Assembly (NCBI RefSeq): GCF_040639655.1
Contig: NZ_JBFAAI010000034.1
Span: forward strand, 32,512 to 96,511
Length of the DNA stretch: 64,000 nucleotides
Reading direction: 5' to 3'
Origin: Actinoplanes sp040639655
Lineage (GTDB): Bacteria; Actinomycetota; Actinomycetes; Mycobacteriales; Micromonosporaceae
Made by a program: the position numbers and the translations under genes. Below the pieces are notes generated by a model. The model saw nothing but the letters and a program-made list of their open reading frames with translations, had not been told where the DNA came from and made no database searches. This document shows, piece by piece, positions 8,520 to 16,654 of the stretch (within the stretch, counting starts at the first letter, position 1; the number at the start of each line of letters is the position of its first letter).

Positions 8520-9698
8520 TCAGTGGCGGGCCAGGCGTAGCGGGAGCTGGGCGTACGAGGGAATCAGGACGTTGCGGCGGTAGCGGCGCTCCCGGATACG
8601 CCAGGCCCGGCCGGGAGCCAGCAGCATCTGCAGCAGGCCGGTGATCTCGGCCCGCGCCACCGGTGCACCCAGGCACAGGTGCCGGCCCGCACCGAACCAC
8701 AGCTGCCGCTGGTCGGGCAGATAACCGCGGTCCAGGTCGAAGACACCGGCGGCGTTGTTGGCGGTCCAGGTCAGCATCAACACCCGCTCCCCCGCGAGCA
8801 GGCGCCGCCCTTCGACGGTGACGTCGGCCGCGACGGCCCGCCCGATCACCGGCGCCGGGGAGGTGACCCGCAGCCCCTCCCGGACGGCGTCGGGGAGCAG
8901 CGCCGGATCGGCGCGGAGCCGATGCTGCGCACCGGTGTCATGCAGAATCGCCACGGTACGGGCCATCGCGCTCGCCGCCGTCTCGGTCCCCGCAACCATG
9001 AGCAGGGTGGACAGCCCTTCGGCCTGACGCTTGTCGAGTCCCAGGTCCCGGCACCGGCCGAGCACCGTCTCGGGGGCCGCACTCCGCCACGCCTCCGCCA
9101 CGTTGACGGTCAGCCGGGCGACGATGGCCTTGGCGCGGGCGATCGTCTCCGGCGCGAGATGGGTCGAGGCGGTGGTGCCCAGCGCCAGGGCGGCGAGCTC
9201 CTCGCCGACCGCGAAGATCTCCCGGTAGGCGTCGTCGCGGTCCGCCACCCGCAACTGCAGCAGGTCGGCCACGATCCGCCCGACCAGCACCCGTCCCAGA
9301 TCGGCGATGTCGACGGCCCGCCCGGCGGTGAGCTCGGCGCCGGCCTGAGCCAGCCGGGGCCCGATCACCCGGTCGGTGAGCTGCCGGGCGTTGTCGTCGG
9401 TGAACAGGTCCCTGGTCCGGGAACGAAGCTGATGATGACCGGGCCCGTCGAAGATCTCGTTCACCCAGTCGCCGAGGACCTGCGCCCACAGGTGTCCGAC
9501 ACCGCCCTCGCCGAGCAGCGTGAAGTGCGCCGGATCGTTGAGGATCCGGCGCGCCACGACCGGGTCGGCGACCACCCAGCCGATCCGCGGCACCCGCCGC
9601 AGCCGCCCGGCGAGGCGGCCCGCGGTGAGCAGCACCGGCAGAGTCGGCTTGGCGGCGACGAGAACGCGGAACTCGTGACGGCGAGCGGTGTCGAGCAT
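8520..9698 (-). CDS. Cytochrome P450
   Basis: Soluble bacterial-type P450 of 392 residues, a haem monooxygenase of unknown substrate. The heme loop FGAGRHLCLGAP carries the thiolate Cys at about residue 342. The I-helix motif AGTETAAS supplies the oxygen-activating Thr, and EGLR fits the ExxR of helix K. The ATG at 9698 is chosen because GGTGAGG precedes it; the open frame continues to 9839 without family-like sequence. No ferredoxin or reductase gene is nearby, so redox partners must come from elsewhere. It lies downstream of a decayed GNAT gene and the sigma-factor unit, on the same strand. Confidence 0.9.
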   Translation of the reverse strand: MLDTARRHEFRVLVAAKPTLPVLLTAGRLAGRLRRVPRIGWVVADPVVARRILNDPAHFTLLGEGGVGHLWAQVLGDWVNEIFDGPGHHQLRSRTRDLFTDDNARQLTDRVIGPRLAQAGAELTAGRAVDIADLGRVLVGRIVADLLQLRVADRDDAYREIFAVGEELAALALGTTASTHLAPETIARAKAIVARLTVNVAEAWRSAAPETVLGRCRDLGLDKRQAEGLSTLLMVAGTETAASAMARTVAILHDTGAQHRLRADPALLPDAVREGLRVTSPAPVIGRAVAADVTVEGRRLLAGERVLMLTWTANNAAGVFDLDRGYLPDQRQLWFGAGRHLCLGAPVARAEITGLLQMLLAPGRAWRIRERRYRRNVLIPSYAQLPLRLARH

Positions 9699-9771
9699 CC
9701 CGTAATCCTCACCTGCCCCCGGCACGCCCGAAGCGGATACCCCCGGGCTGGACGCTCGGGGCAACCATTTC

Positions 9772-10122
9772 TCAGTCCCGTACGCGCTCCTCGGTCTTGA
9801 AGGTGCGCAATCCCCGGCGGTGATAGTTGGGCAGGGCATGGGGATGATCCGCCGACGACGTGTGCAGCCAGATCCGTTCCACCCCCGGAGCCAGCTCCCA
9901 GGCCTTCCCGATCGTCAGCGTCAACGCGTAGCCGCCCAGACCCCGCCCGACGAACTCCGGCACCAGCCCGAAGGTCTCGATCTCCACCTGTTTGCCCGGA
10001 TGGACGTCGTAGGCGACGAAGCCCGCCGGTTCACCCTCAAAGGCCAGCTGCCAGAACAGCCGATCCGGATGCCGCGATCCGAGGATCGTTTCAGCATCCC
10101 CGCCGAGATCTCCGTGCGCTCC
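9772..10122 (-). pseudogene. GNAT acetyltransferase remnant, 5' truncated
   Basis: The frame encodes the C-terminal two thirds of a GNAT acetyltransferase, from LFWQLAFEGEPAGFVAYDV to ANYxxRGL-like PNYHRRGLRTFKTEE. The acetyl-CoA loop GRGLGG is intact. The N-terminal ~60 residues of the fold are missing, and no start with a ribosome site is seen before the frame runs into the 3' end of the sigma-factor gene. I read it as a truncated gene left by a deletion that joined it to the sigma unit. A short functional protein from an internal start is possible but unlikely. Confidence 0.6.
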
Positions 10123-10123
10123 T

Positions 10124-11353
10124 CTACTCGCCCAGCCCGTCCCGTCGTCGGGTGAGGTAGGCACGCTCGGCGGGGTTGCCGGCAAGATCGATGGCGCGGT
10201 CGTACGCCGAACGCGCCTCACCGCCACGGCCGAGCCGGCGCAGCAGATCGGCGCGGGCGGCGTGGAAGGCGTGGTAGCCGTCGAGGACGCCGTCGAGCCG
10301 GTCGATCTCAGTGAGCCCGGCGCCCGGGCCGTCGACCTCGGCGACCGCGACCGCCCGGTTGAGCCGCACGATCGGCGACGGGTCGAGCAGCATCAACCGG
10401 CTGTAGAGGGCGACGATCGTGGACCATTCCGTGACCCCCGAGGTGTGTACCGCATTGATCGCGGCCAGCAACTGGAAGCGCCCCGCGGACGCACCGGCCG
10501 AGACCGCGGCGATCCGTTCCCGGATCAGGGCGTGCCCCTCGGCGACGAGGTCGTGATCCCAGAGACCGCGATCCTGCTCGCCGAGGGTCACCAGCTCCCC
10601 GGTACGGGACACACGCGCGGGCCCGCGCGCCTCGATGAGCAGCATCAGGGCGAGCAGCCCGGCCACCTCCCCGTCGTCCGGGAGCAGAACGCGCAGGAGC
10701 CGGCCGAGCCGGATGGCCTGCCCGGTGAGGTCGGCACGGATCGGGTCGTCCCCGTCACCGGCGAGATAGCCCTCGTTGAAGATCAGACAGACGACCGCGA
10801 GCACCCCGGCGAGCCGCGCGCGGACGTCGTCGTCCGTGGGCGCCCGGTACGGCACGCCCGCCTCCCTGATCTTCGCCTTGGCGCGGGTGATCCGGCGCGC
10901 CATCGCGCTCTCGGGTACCAGGAAGGCACGGGCGATCTCGGCGACGGTGAGGCCACCGAGCAGACGCAGCGTGAGCGCCACCCGGGCCTCCATGCCGAGC
11001 ACCGGATGGCAGCAGGTGAAGATCAGCCTCAGCCGGTCGTCCTCGACCGGCCCGGCCGGTCCGGCGGGGATGTCGTCGTTCACCAGCCGGGCCGCCCGCT
11101 GCCTGGCGTCGCGCTGCGACTCGCGCCGGAGCCGGTCGATCGCCTTGCGGGACGCGGTGGTGGCGAGCCAGCCACCGGGATTCGGCGGTACGCCCTCGCG
11201 CGGCCACCGTTCCGCAGCGGCCAGAAATGCCTCAGCCGTGGCATCCTCGGCGACGTCGAGGTCACCGAACCGGCGCGCGAGGCCGGCAACCACCGGTGCC
11301 CATTCCTTCCGGTGGGCATGGGTGATCGCCTGTTCAGCGGTGGAACCGGCCAC
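10124..11353 (-). CDS. ECF42-type RNA polymerase sigma factor
   Basis: Sigma factor of 409 residues. Region 2 (DLDVAEDATAEAFLAAAERWP), the WLATTASRKAIDRLRRE stretch and region 4 (LTVAEIARAFLVPESAMARRITRAKAKI) lie in the first half. A ~200-residue C-terminal extension follows, with the DUF6596 motif VCLIFNEGY and TPR-like helices. This build and the adjacent DGPF gene match the ECF42 group, which has no anti-sigma factor and uses its C-terminal domain for control. The GTG at 11353 overlaps the upstream TAG by one base (TAGTG), so the two genes are translationally coupled. Confidence 0.88.
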   Translation of the reverse strand: MAGSTAEQAITHAHRKEWAPVVAGLARRFGDLDVAEDATAEAFLAAAERWPREGVPPNPGGWLATTASRKAIDRLRRESQRDARQRAARLVNDDIPAGPAGPVEDDRLRLIFTCCHPVLGMEARVALTLRLLGGLTVAEIARAFLVPESAMARRITRAKAKIREAGVPYRAPTDDDVRARLAGVLAVVCLIFNEGYLAGDGDDPIRADLTGQAIRLGRLLRVLLPDDGEVAGLLALMLLIEARGPARVSRTGELVTLGEQDRGLWDHDLVAEGHALIRERIAAVSAGASAGRFQLLAAINAVHTSGVTEWSTIVALYSRLMLLDPSPIVRLNRAVAVAEVDGPGAGLTEIDRLDGVLDGYHAFHAARADLLRRLGRGGEARSAYDRAIDLAGNPAERAYLTRRRDGLGE

Positions 11354-11712
11354 TACCGGCCCCGGCCGGGCCCACGGAACCGGTGCACCTCGTGCGGCCA
11401 TTCGAGCACGGTCGTGAGCCGGCCGGCCCAGTACCGCGCCGACGCGTCGTCGGGCACGTCCACGACGACGAAGCCGCCGAGGTGCTCCTTGGTCTCGGCG
11501 TACGGCCCGTCGGTGAAGACCGGCCCGTCCGCACCCGGCTCCACACCGCACACCGCGGTGGACCGGTCGAGCCCGCCGTTACCGAAGATCAGGACGCCTT
11601 CGGCAAGCATCTCGTCGATCAGCGGCCGCACCGCTTCCGCCTTTTGCTGGACCTGCTCCGGGCTGTGCTCGGGCACCCACTCGTCGTTGAAGGTGATCAG
11701 GTACTCGGTCAT
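11353..11712 (-). CDS. DGPF/YCII-related domain protein
   Basis: Small cytoplasmic protein of 119 residues with the YCII-like alpha-beta fold. The namesake motif appears as TDGPYAETKEHLGGFVVVD, and the frame starts MTEYLITFNDEW, usual for the family. DGPF proteins are encoded next to ECF42 sigma factors and are known or proposed targets of them; the biochemical role is unknown. The ATG at 11712 has a GGAGGGG ribosome site. It is the first gene of the pair. Confidence 0.88.
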   Translation of the reverse strand: MTEYLITFNDEWVPEHSPEQVQQKAEAVRPLIDEMLAEGVLIFGNGGLDRSTAVCGVEPGADGPVFTDGPYAETKEHLGGFVVVDVPDDASARYWAGRLTTVLEWPHEVHRFRGPGRGR

Positions 11713-11974
11713 CGTCGTCCCCTCCTGTTACCAGCCGGCTGACACACACCACTTCTACGAACGGCCGCGCCCGGATCGGACAACCGCCGGCGGAAAATGT
11801 GTGCCCGGTCTGCTGGTACGCCGGCATCAACTGACCGCGCGGGCGCTCGCGCAGCAGGAAACGTTCGACAAGTGGCACGAGACCGGCGAGCAGCTCGCGG
11901 GCCGGCCGGCCGTCCCCGGCGCACGCCCAGACCGTCGACGCGAATCACGAGCTGGGCCCGGGCGGCCGTGTTGA
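11713..11974. other. Gap with no recognised gene
   Basis: This 262-base stretch should hold the promoter of the DGPF/sigma pair. Short open frames exist on both strands (for example a plus frame with QLTARALAQQETFDKWHETGEQLAG), but none has a credible start, ribosome site or known family. It may be a decayed gene. Confidence 0.4.
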
Positions 11975-12457
11975 TCAGCCGGCGCAGGCCGCCTTCAGCT
12001 CGTCGATCGACTTGTTGAGGGCCGCCTCGCTGGGCTTCTTCTTCGGGTTCTTCTGCCACGCCTTGTCGAGGGCGGTCATCTCGTCGCCGACCTTGCCAGC
12101 CGCGTCCATGACCTTGGGTTCCGTCGCGTCGAGCGACTTCGCGTACAGGTCGGCGGCACCGGCCAGGTACTGAGCGCCGACGGCCACGTAGCCGACCGGA
12201 CCGCCGATCTTCTCGGCCTCGGCGACCTTCTTGTCGTTGTCCTTGATGGCAGCGAACAGGGTGGTGCAGGCCTTCTTCGTCGCCGAGTCCAGACCGACGG
12301 GAGCCTGGCTCGTCGCGGCGGGAGCCGCAGCCGAGGTGGCGGCCGGAGCGGCGGGCGCGGCGGCCTCGGTGGGCTTCTTCTCAGCCGGGGTGCAGGCGCT
12401 GAGAGCAGCGACCGCGATGACCGACGAAACGACGATGGCGTAACGGTTGATATGCAC
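11975..12457 (-). CDS. Small lipoprotein
   Basis: Predicted exported lipoprotein of 160 residues. The signal peptide (YAIVVSSVIAVAALSAC) ends in lipobox LSAC, so the mature protein is anchored by its first cysteine. A low-complexity Ala/Pro/Thr linker follows, then an alpha-helical Lys-rich domain (KNPKKKPSEAALNKSIDELK). The GTG at 12457 has AAGGA at good spacing; a TTG at 12463 is the alternative. No family is recognised. It stands alone between the sigma module and the MarR gene, so context gives no role. Confidence 0.8.
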   Translation of the reverse strand: MHINRYAIVVSSVIAVAALSACTPAEKKPTEAAAPAAPAATSAAAPAATSQAPVGLDSATKKACTTLFAAIKDNDKKVAEAEKIGGPVGYVAVGAQYLAGAADLYAKSLDATEPKVMDAAGKVGDEMTALDKAWQKNPKKKPSEAALNKSIDELKAACAG

Positions 12458-12569
12458 TGTCAATCCTTACTTTTTGCCCCGTGGAGATCGAAATGTACCA
12501 GATCGTCGATCTCCCGTCCGACCCCCGTGGGCTCGGACACCCATAGGACGGAGCCGATACCCGCCACGG

Positions 12570-13007
12570 TTACACCGGGCGGTGCGCCAATACCTTGGCG
12601 AGTGCGGCGGCGATCGTACGCGACTCGTCCGCCGTGATGAGATCGGTGAAGTGCCGCTTGATCCCGTCCAGGTAGACCGGCGCCGCAGCCCGGAACCGCT
12701 CGACCCCGGCCGCGGTGAGCGTGGCGTAGGCGGACCGCCGGTCGTCGGGGTTGCTCTCCCTCGTGACGAGGCCCGCGTCGGCCAGCGCGTCGACGACCCG
12801 GCTGACCCGGGTGCGACTCACCACGGCCCGCTGGCCCAGTTCACCCATGCTCAGCCGCCGATCGGGCGCGGAGTTGAGCTCGAGCATGACGTCGTACCAG
12901 GTGAGGGGCAGGGCGCAGGCCGCCTGCAGCTCCCGGTCGAGGGCCGGCACGAGAGCCGCGTGCACGCGCAGCAGGGCCGCCCAGGCGGCCACATCGGTGT
13001 CGCTCAT
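12570..13007 (-). CDS. MarR-family regulator
   Basis: Winged-helix repressor of 145 residues. The recognition region RAVVSRTRVSRVVDALADAGLVTR and the wing NPDDRRSAYATLT are typical of MarR. The ATG at 13007 begins MSDTDVAAWAALLRVHAAL; upstream codons belong to the operator region. It is divergent from an azoreductase-like gene, and the shared gap holds two identical palindromes. It therefore probably represses both itself and the flavoprotein and responds to a quinone, phenol or oxidant. Confidence 0.9.
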   Translation of the reverse strand: MSDTDVAAWAALLRVHAALVPALDRELQAACALPLTWYDVMLELNSAPDRRLSMGELGQRAVVSRTRVSRVVDALADAGLVTRESNPDDRRSAYATLTAAGVERFRAAAPVYLDGIKRHFTDLITADESRTIAAALAKVLAHRPV

Positions 13008-13029
13008 CACCGGAGCGTAGCGAATTCTT

Positions 13030-13072
13030 GTGCGTGCGCACGCACTGGAGTAGAAATGTGCGTGCGCACGCA
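13030..13072. promoter_or_regulatory. Twin MarR operators
   Basis: The perfect palindrome TGCGTGCGCACGCA occurs at 13031-13044 (16 bp with flanks) and again at 13059-13072, 28 bp centre to centre. A TAGAAA box at 13051-13056, a possible -10 for the azoreductase gene, lies between them. Confidence 0.8.
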
Positions 13073-13099
13073 AACTCAGTCCTGAACGAAGGGCATGCC

Positions 13100-13756
13100 A
13101 TGAACCTCCTGCACGTCTCCGCCTCCCCGCGCGGCCCGCAGTCCGAGTCGCTGGCCGTCGCCGCGACGTTCCTCGACACCGTCCGGGAGGTGACCCCGGA
13201 GGCCGCGATCGAAGAGTGGGACCTGTGGGACGGGAGCCTGCCCGCGTTCGGGCCCGACGCGGTCACCGGAAAGATGACCGTCTTCGCCGGCGGGCAGCCC
13301 ACCGGCGCCGCCGCCGTCGCCTGGGACGCCGCGACCACCACGTTCCGCCGCTTCGACGCCGCCGACACGTACCTGTTCACCGTGCCGATGTGGAACGCCG
13401 GAATCCCGTACGTCCTGAAGCAGTTCATCGACGTGATCAGCCAGCCGGGACTGATCTTCGGTTTCGACGCCGAGCGGGGCTACTCCGGCCTGCTGCGCGG
13501 CAAGCGCGCCGCGGTGATCTACACCAGTGCGGTGTACGGGCCCGGCCGCCCGCCCGCGTTCGGCGCCGACTTCCAGGCACCCTACTTCGAGGACTGGCTG
13601 CGCTGGGCCGGCATCACCGACGTCAGCACCGTGCACTTCCGGCCCAACCTGGCGACCGCGGACGCCGCCACCGCCCGGAAGACAGCCCACGACCAGGCCC
13701 GCGACCTTGCCAAGGTGCTGGCCGCGGATCCCGGCCATCGCGTCGCCGGGGTGTGA
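13100..13756 (+). CDS. FMN-dependent NADH-azoreductase family
   Basis: Flavodoxin-fold NAD(P)H:quinone/azo reductase of 218 residues. The FMN phosphate loop is SASPRGPQSES near the N-terminus. The flavin-edge motif is VPMWNAGIPYVLKQFIDVISQPG, and YTSAVYG follows later, as in AzoR. The likely role is two-electron reduction of quinones or azo compounds, avoiding radicals. The ATG at 13100 has GAAGGG upstream. It is divergent from, and probably controlled by, the MarR gene through the twin palindromes. Confidence 0.9.
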   Translation: MNLLHVSASPRGPQSESLAVAATFLDTVREVTPEAAIEEWDLWDGSLPAFGPDAVTGKMTVFAGGQPTGAAAVAWDAATTTFRRFDAADTYLFTVPMWNAGIPYVLKQFIDVISQPGLIFGFDAERGYSGLLRGKRAAVIYTSAVYGPGRPPAFGADFQAPYFEDWLRWAGITDVSTVHFRPNLATADAATARKTAHDQARDLAKVLAADPGHRVAGV

Positions 13757-13805
13757 ACAACACGATCGGGGAACCGCCAGGCTGATTGAGAAACCGCCGT
13801 CCGGG

Positions 13806-13913
13806 TAGTCTCTGCGACCTGGACGGCGCGTTCGCCGATGCGGTGCAGGCCGGTCACCCGGCCCTTAATCTGGAGATCATCCTGTTCACTGTTCGTCAGG
13901 CCGGTGACTCCGC
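13806..13913 (+). promoter_or_regulatory. Probable promoter and structured leader
   Basis: A TAGTCT box at 13806-13811 precedes ~100 untranslated bases before the first CNNM-like gene. The leader contains a perfect 6-bp hairpin GGCCGG-TCAC-CCGGCC at 13848-13863. The length and hairpin could mean a cis-regulatory RNA; no known riboswitch consensus was recognised. Confidence 0.35.
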
Positions 13914-15254
13914 GTGCTGGTGATCATCGGCATCGTGGCCATTGTGCTGCTGACCGCGGCGACCGGCTATTTCGTGGCCCAGGAGTTCGCCTACGTCGCC
14001 GTCGACCGGGAGCGTCTGCGGGTGCTCGCCGACGAGGGCGACGCGGCCGCGAAGCGCGCCCTCGGGATCACCCAGCGGCTGTCGTTCGTGCTGTCCGGTT
14101 CCCAGGTCGGCATCACCGTCACCGCTCTGCTCGCCGGTTACGTCGCCGAGCCGTACCTGGGCAGGGGCACGGCCCAGCTCCTCGGCGCGACCGGCCTGCC
14201 GGCGGCGGTGACCACCTCGATCTCGATGGTGTTCGCCCTGCTGTTCGCGACCGTGGTGCAGATGGTGCTGGGCGAGCTGGCACCGAAGAATCTGGCGATC
14301 GCGAAGCCGGAGGCGGTGGCAAGGGCGCTGTCCCGCTCGACGGTGATCTACCTGACCGTGATGGGCCCGGTGATCCGGGTGTTCGACGCGACGGCGACCC
14401 GGCTGCTGCGGGCGGTCGGCATCGAACCGGTCGAGGAGTTGCCGCAGGGCGCCACGTCGGAGGATCTGGACCGGATCATCGAGACCTCCAAGTCGCACGG
14501 CGTCCTGGACGCGCGGGCGGCCCGCCTGCTGGATCACGGGCTGGACTTCCGCACCCGGACGGCGGCCCAGGTGATGCGCCCGCGGGTGGATGTCACGTCG
14601 ATCGGCGCGGGCGAGCCGGCGTCACGGGTGGTGGAGCTGCTGGACACCGGGCACTCCCGGTTCCCGGTGATCGGCGACGGGCTCGACGACGTGATCGGCG
14701 TCGTCTCGATCAACGACGTGGTGACCCTGGATCCGTCGAAACGGTCCGTCACCCCGGTTCGTGATCTGGCCACCGATCCGGTGGCGCTGCCGGAGTCGTG
14801 CACCCTCCCGCAGGTGCTGGACCGGCTGAAGGCAGCACACCGGCAGATGGCGGTGGTGGTCGACGAGTTCGGCAGTTTCGCCGGGGTCATCACTCTGGAG
14901 GACGTGGCCGAGGAGCTGGTCGGTGAGATCCGCGACGAGGACGACCTGCCGGAGCCGGTGATCGAGCGCGACGGTGACGGCTGGCTGGTGCCCGGCCGGG
15001 CCCGGGTCGACGAGGTGGCCGAGGCGACCGGGGTGCTGCTGCCCGAGGACGAGCTGTACGACACCCTGGCCGGCCTGATGATGGCGAGGCTGGGCCGGCT
15101 GCCGGCCGCGAAGGAGGGCATCGACCTCGAGCTTCCGCCCCTGCTGGACGACGACGGCGAGCCGCAGCCGCAGGGTGTGGCCAGGCTTACCGTGCTGACG
15201 GTCCGGCGGCGGGTGCCCGAGCGGATCGCCCTGATCGTGAAGGACGAGGCATGA
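13914..15254 (+). CDS. CNNM/CorC (hemolysin C) family membrane protein
   Basis: Protein of 446 residues with the HlyC/CorC layout. The N-terminal CNNM (DUF21) domain has membrane segments and the motifs FVLSGSQVGITVTAL and GELAPKNLAI. A cytoplasmic CBS pair (VMRPRVDVTSI, FPVIGDGLDDVIGVVSINDV, VVVDEFGSFAGVITLEDV) follows, and a C-terminal CorC domain (GDGWLVPGRARVDEV) completes it. Relatives are linked to Mg2+/Co2+ transport or homeostasis. The start is taken as the GTG at 13914; a GTG at 13920 is possible. It overlaps the next gene by 4 bases. Confidence 0.88.
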   Translation: MLVIIGIVAIVLLTAATGYFVAQEFAYVAVDRERLRVLADEGDAAAKRALGITQRLSFVLSGSQVGITVTALLAGYVAEPYLGRGTAQLLGATGLPAAVTTSISMVFALLFATVVQMVLGELAPKNLAIAKPEAVARALSRSTVIYLTVMGPVIRVFDATATRLLRAVGIEPVEELPQGATSEDLDRIIETSKSHGVLDARAARLLDHGLDFRTRTAAQVMRPRVDVTSIGAGEPASRVVELLDTGHSRFPVIGDGLDDVIGVVSINDVVTLDPSKRSVTPVRDLATDPVALPESCTLPQVLDRLKAAHRQMAVVVDEFGSFAGVITLEDVAEELVGEIRDEDDLPEPVIERDGDGWLVPGRARVDEVAEATGVLLPEDELYDTLAGLMMARLGRLPAAKEGIDLELPPLLDDDGEPQPQGVARLTVLTVRRRVPERIALIVKDEA

Positions 15255-16330
15255 GTACCGTTCCGGCTCTGCTGATCTCGCTGGCGCTGCTGGTGCTCAA
15301 CGGCTTCTTCGTGGCCGCCGAGTTCGCGCTCGTCGCGGCGAAACGGCACCGCCTCGAGACGGCCGCACAGGAGGGCTCACGCGGCGCCCGGGTGGCGCTG
15401 GCCGGCACCCGGCGCCTGTCGCTGATGCTGGCCGGCGCGCAGCTCGGCATCACACTGTGCACCCTCGGGCTGGGCGCGCTGGCCAAGCCGACCGTGGCGC
15501 ATCTGATGGAGCCGCTGTTCACCGCCGTGGGCGTGCCGGACGAGGTGGCGTACGGCGTCGCGTTCGTGCTCGCCGTGGCCCTGGTCGGCTTCCTGCACGT
15601 GGTGGTCGGCGAGATGGCCCCGAAGTCGTGGGCGATCAGCCATCCGGAGTCGTCGGCGCAGCTGCTGGCGATCCCGTTCGTCGGCTTCACCACGGTGCTG
15701 CGGCCGGTGCTGATGGCGCTGAACGGACTTGCCAACGCGTGCCTGCGCCTGGTGAAGGTGACCCCGCAGGACGAGCTGGCCCAGGTGCACAGCGCGGAGC
15801 AGCTGCGGATGCTGCTGAAGACCTCGAAGGAGCACGGCACCATCCCGGACGCCGAGCACGAGCTGCTGACCGCGATGCTCGCGGTGGAGTCCACGACGGT
15901 CCGCGAGGTGATGACCCCGACAGACCGGATCGTGTCGGTGCCGGTCACGGCGACGGCCCGCGAGGTGGAGCTGCGCAGCATCGAGTCGGGCCGGTCCCGG
16001 CTCGCGGTGATGTCGGACGGCCGCGGGATCGCCGGGATCGTTCATGTACGGGAGGCGGCCAAGGCGGTCGCCGCCGGGACCGCGGATCCGGCGGGATCGC
16101 TCATGTCGGCCCCGCTGCGGCTGCCGGCCGGCGCGAGCGGGCTGGATGCGATCGCGGCCATGCGGCACGCCCGCAACCAGGTGGCGCTGGTCACCGAGGA
16201 CCGTCAGGTGATCGGTCTGGTCGCCCTGGAGGACCTGCTGGAGCAGGTGATCGGGCAGTTCGACGACGAGACCGACCCGGTGATCGACGCCGCCCGCCGG
16301 GCCGGCCGCAGGTCGCGGTCAGGCGCGTAA
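15251..16330 (+). CDS. CNNM/CBS membrane protein, short form
   Basis: Second CNNM-type protein (359 residues), ATGA-coupled to the first. It has the membrane domain (FFVAAEFALVAAKRHRLE, LMLAGAQLGITLCTLGLG, VGEMAPKSWAI) and a CBS pair (VMTPTDRIVSV, VALVTEDRQVIGLVALEDLLEQ). It stops without the C-terminal CorC domain that its neighbour has. Such long/short pairs are common in actinobacteria and probably form a hetero-oligomer in metal-ion homeostasis. Its 3' end overlaps a convergent small gene by 12 bases. Confidence 0.87.
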   Translation: MSTVPALLISLALLVLNGFFVAAEFALVAAKRHRLETAAQEGSRGARVALAGTRRLSLMLAGAQLGITLCTLGLGALAKPTVAHLMEPLFTAVGVPDEVAYGVAFVLAVALVGFLHVVVGEMAPKSWAISHPESSAQLLAIPFVGFTTVLRPVLMALNGLANACLRLVKVTPQDELAQVHSAEQLRMLLKTSKEHGTIPDAEHELLTAMLAVESTTVREVMTPTDRIVSVPVTATAREVELRSIESGRSRLAVMSDGRGIAGIVHVREAAKAVAAGTADPAGSLMSAPLRLPAGASGLDAIAAMRHARNQVALVTEDRQVIGLVALEDLLEQVIGQFDDETDPVIDAARRAGRRSRSGA

Positions 16331-16639
16331 CCACTCACCGTCCGGGGCGCGGACCTCGAATCCGTCGGTGAACCGGACGTCGGGGCATCCGTCGGCAACC
16401 GGGCTCCACCCGGCGGCCGGATCGTGGACGGAGTGTTGCCGGCAGTGTTTCTCGTCGACGTATCCCCAGGCCATCAGGACGGGACGGCCGCGGTACGAAT
16501 AACGCCCGACGGACGCGATGCGGTCGCCGTCGGTCCGCCGGTAGAAGTCGGCCCGCAGACCGGGCACGACCGTACCCTCGAATTCCGCGTCGGGCATCGA
16601 GCGATGCGGGGCATATGTGGTCAAATCCGGAATAGACAC
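16319..16639 (-). CDS. Small hypothetical protein
   Basis: Soluble protein of 106 residues with a GTG start at 16639. It is rich in aromatic and charged residues (YSYRGRPVLMAWGYVDEKHC). There is no signal peptide, membrane segment or known motif. It lies 15 bases downstream of the TetR gene on the same strand and may be the last gene of that operon. Function unknown. Confidence 0.55.
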   Translation of the reverse strand: MSIPDLTTYAPHRSMPDAEFEGTVVPGLRADFYRRTDGDRIASVGRYSYRGRPVLMAWGYVDEKHCRQHSVHDPAAGWSPVADGCPDVRFTDGFEVRAPDGEWLRA

Positions 16640-16654
16640 GCTGATTGGTCGCGC

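Noticed and set aside
10262..11974. 570-codon plus-strand frame opposite the sigma factor
   Set aside because: Mirror frame of the ECF42 gene; only its last 50 codons lie outside and they match nothing.
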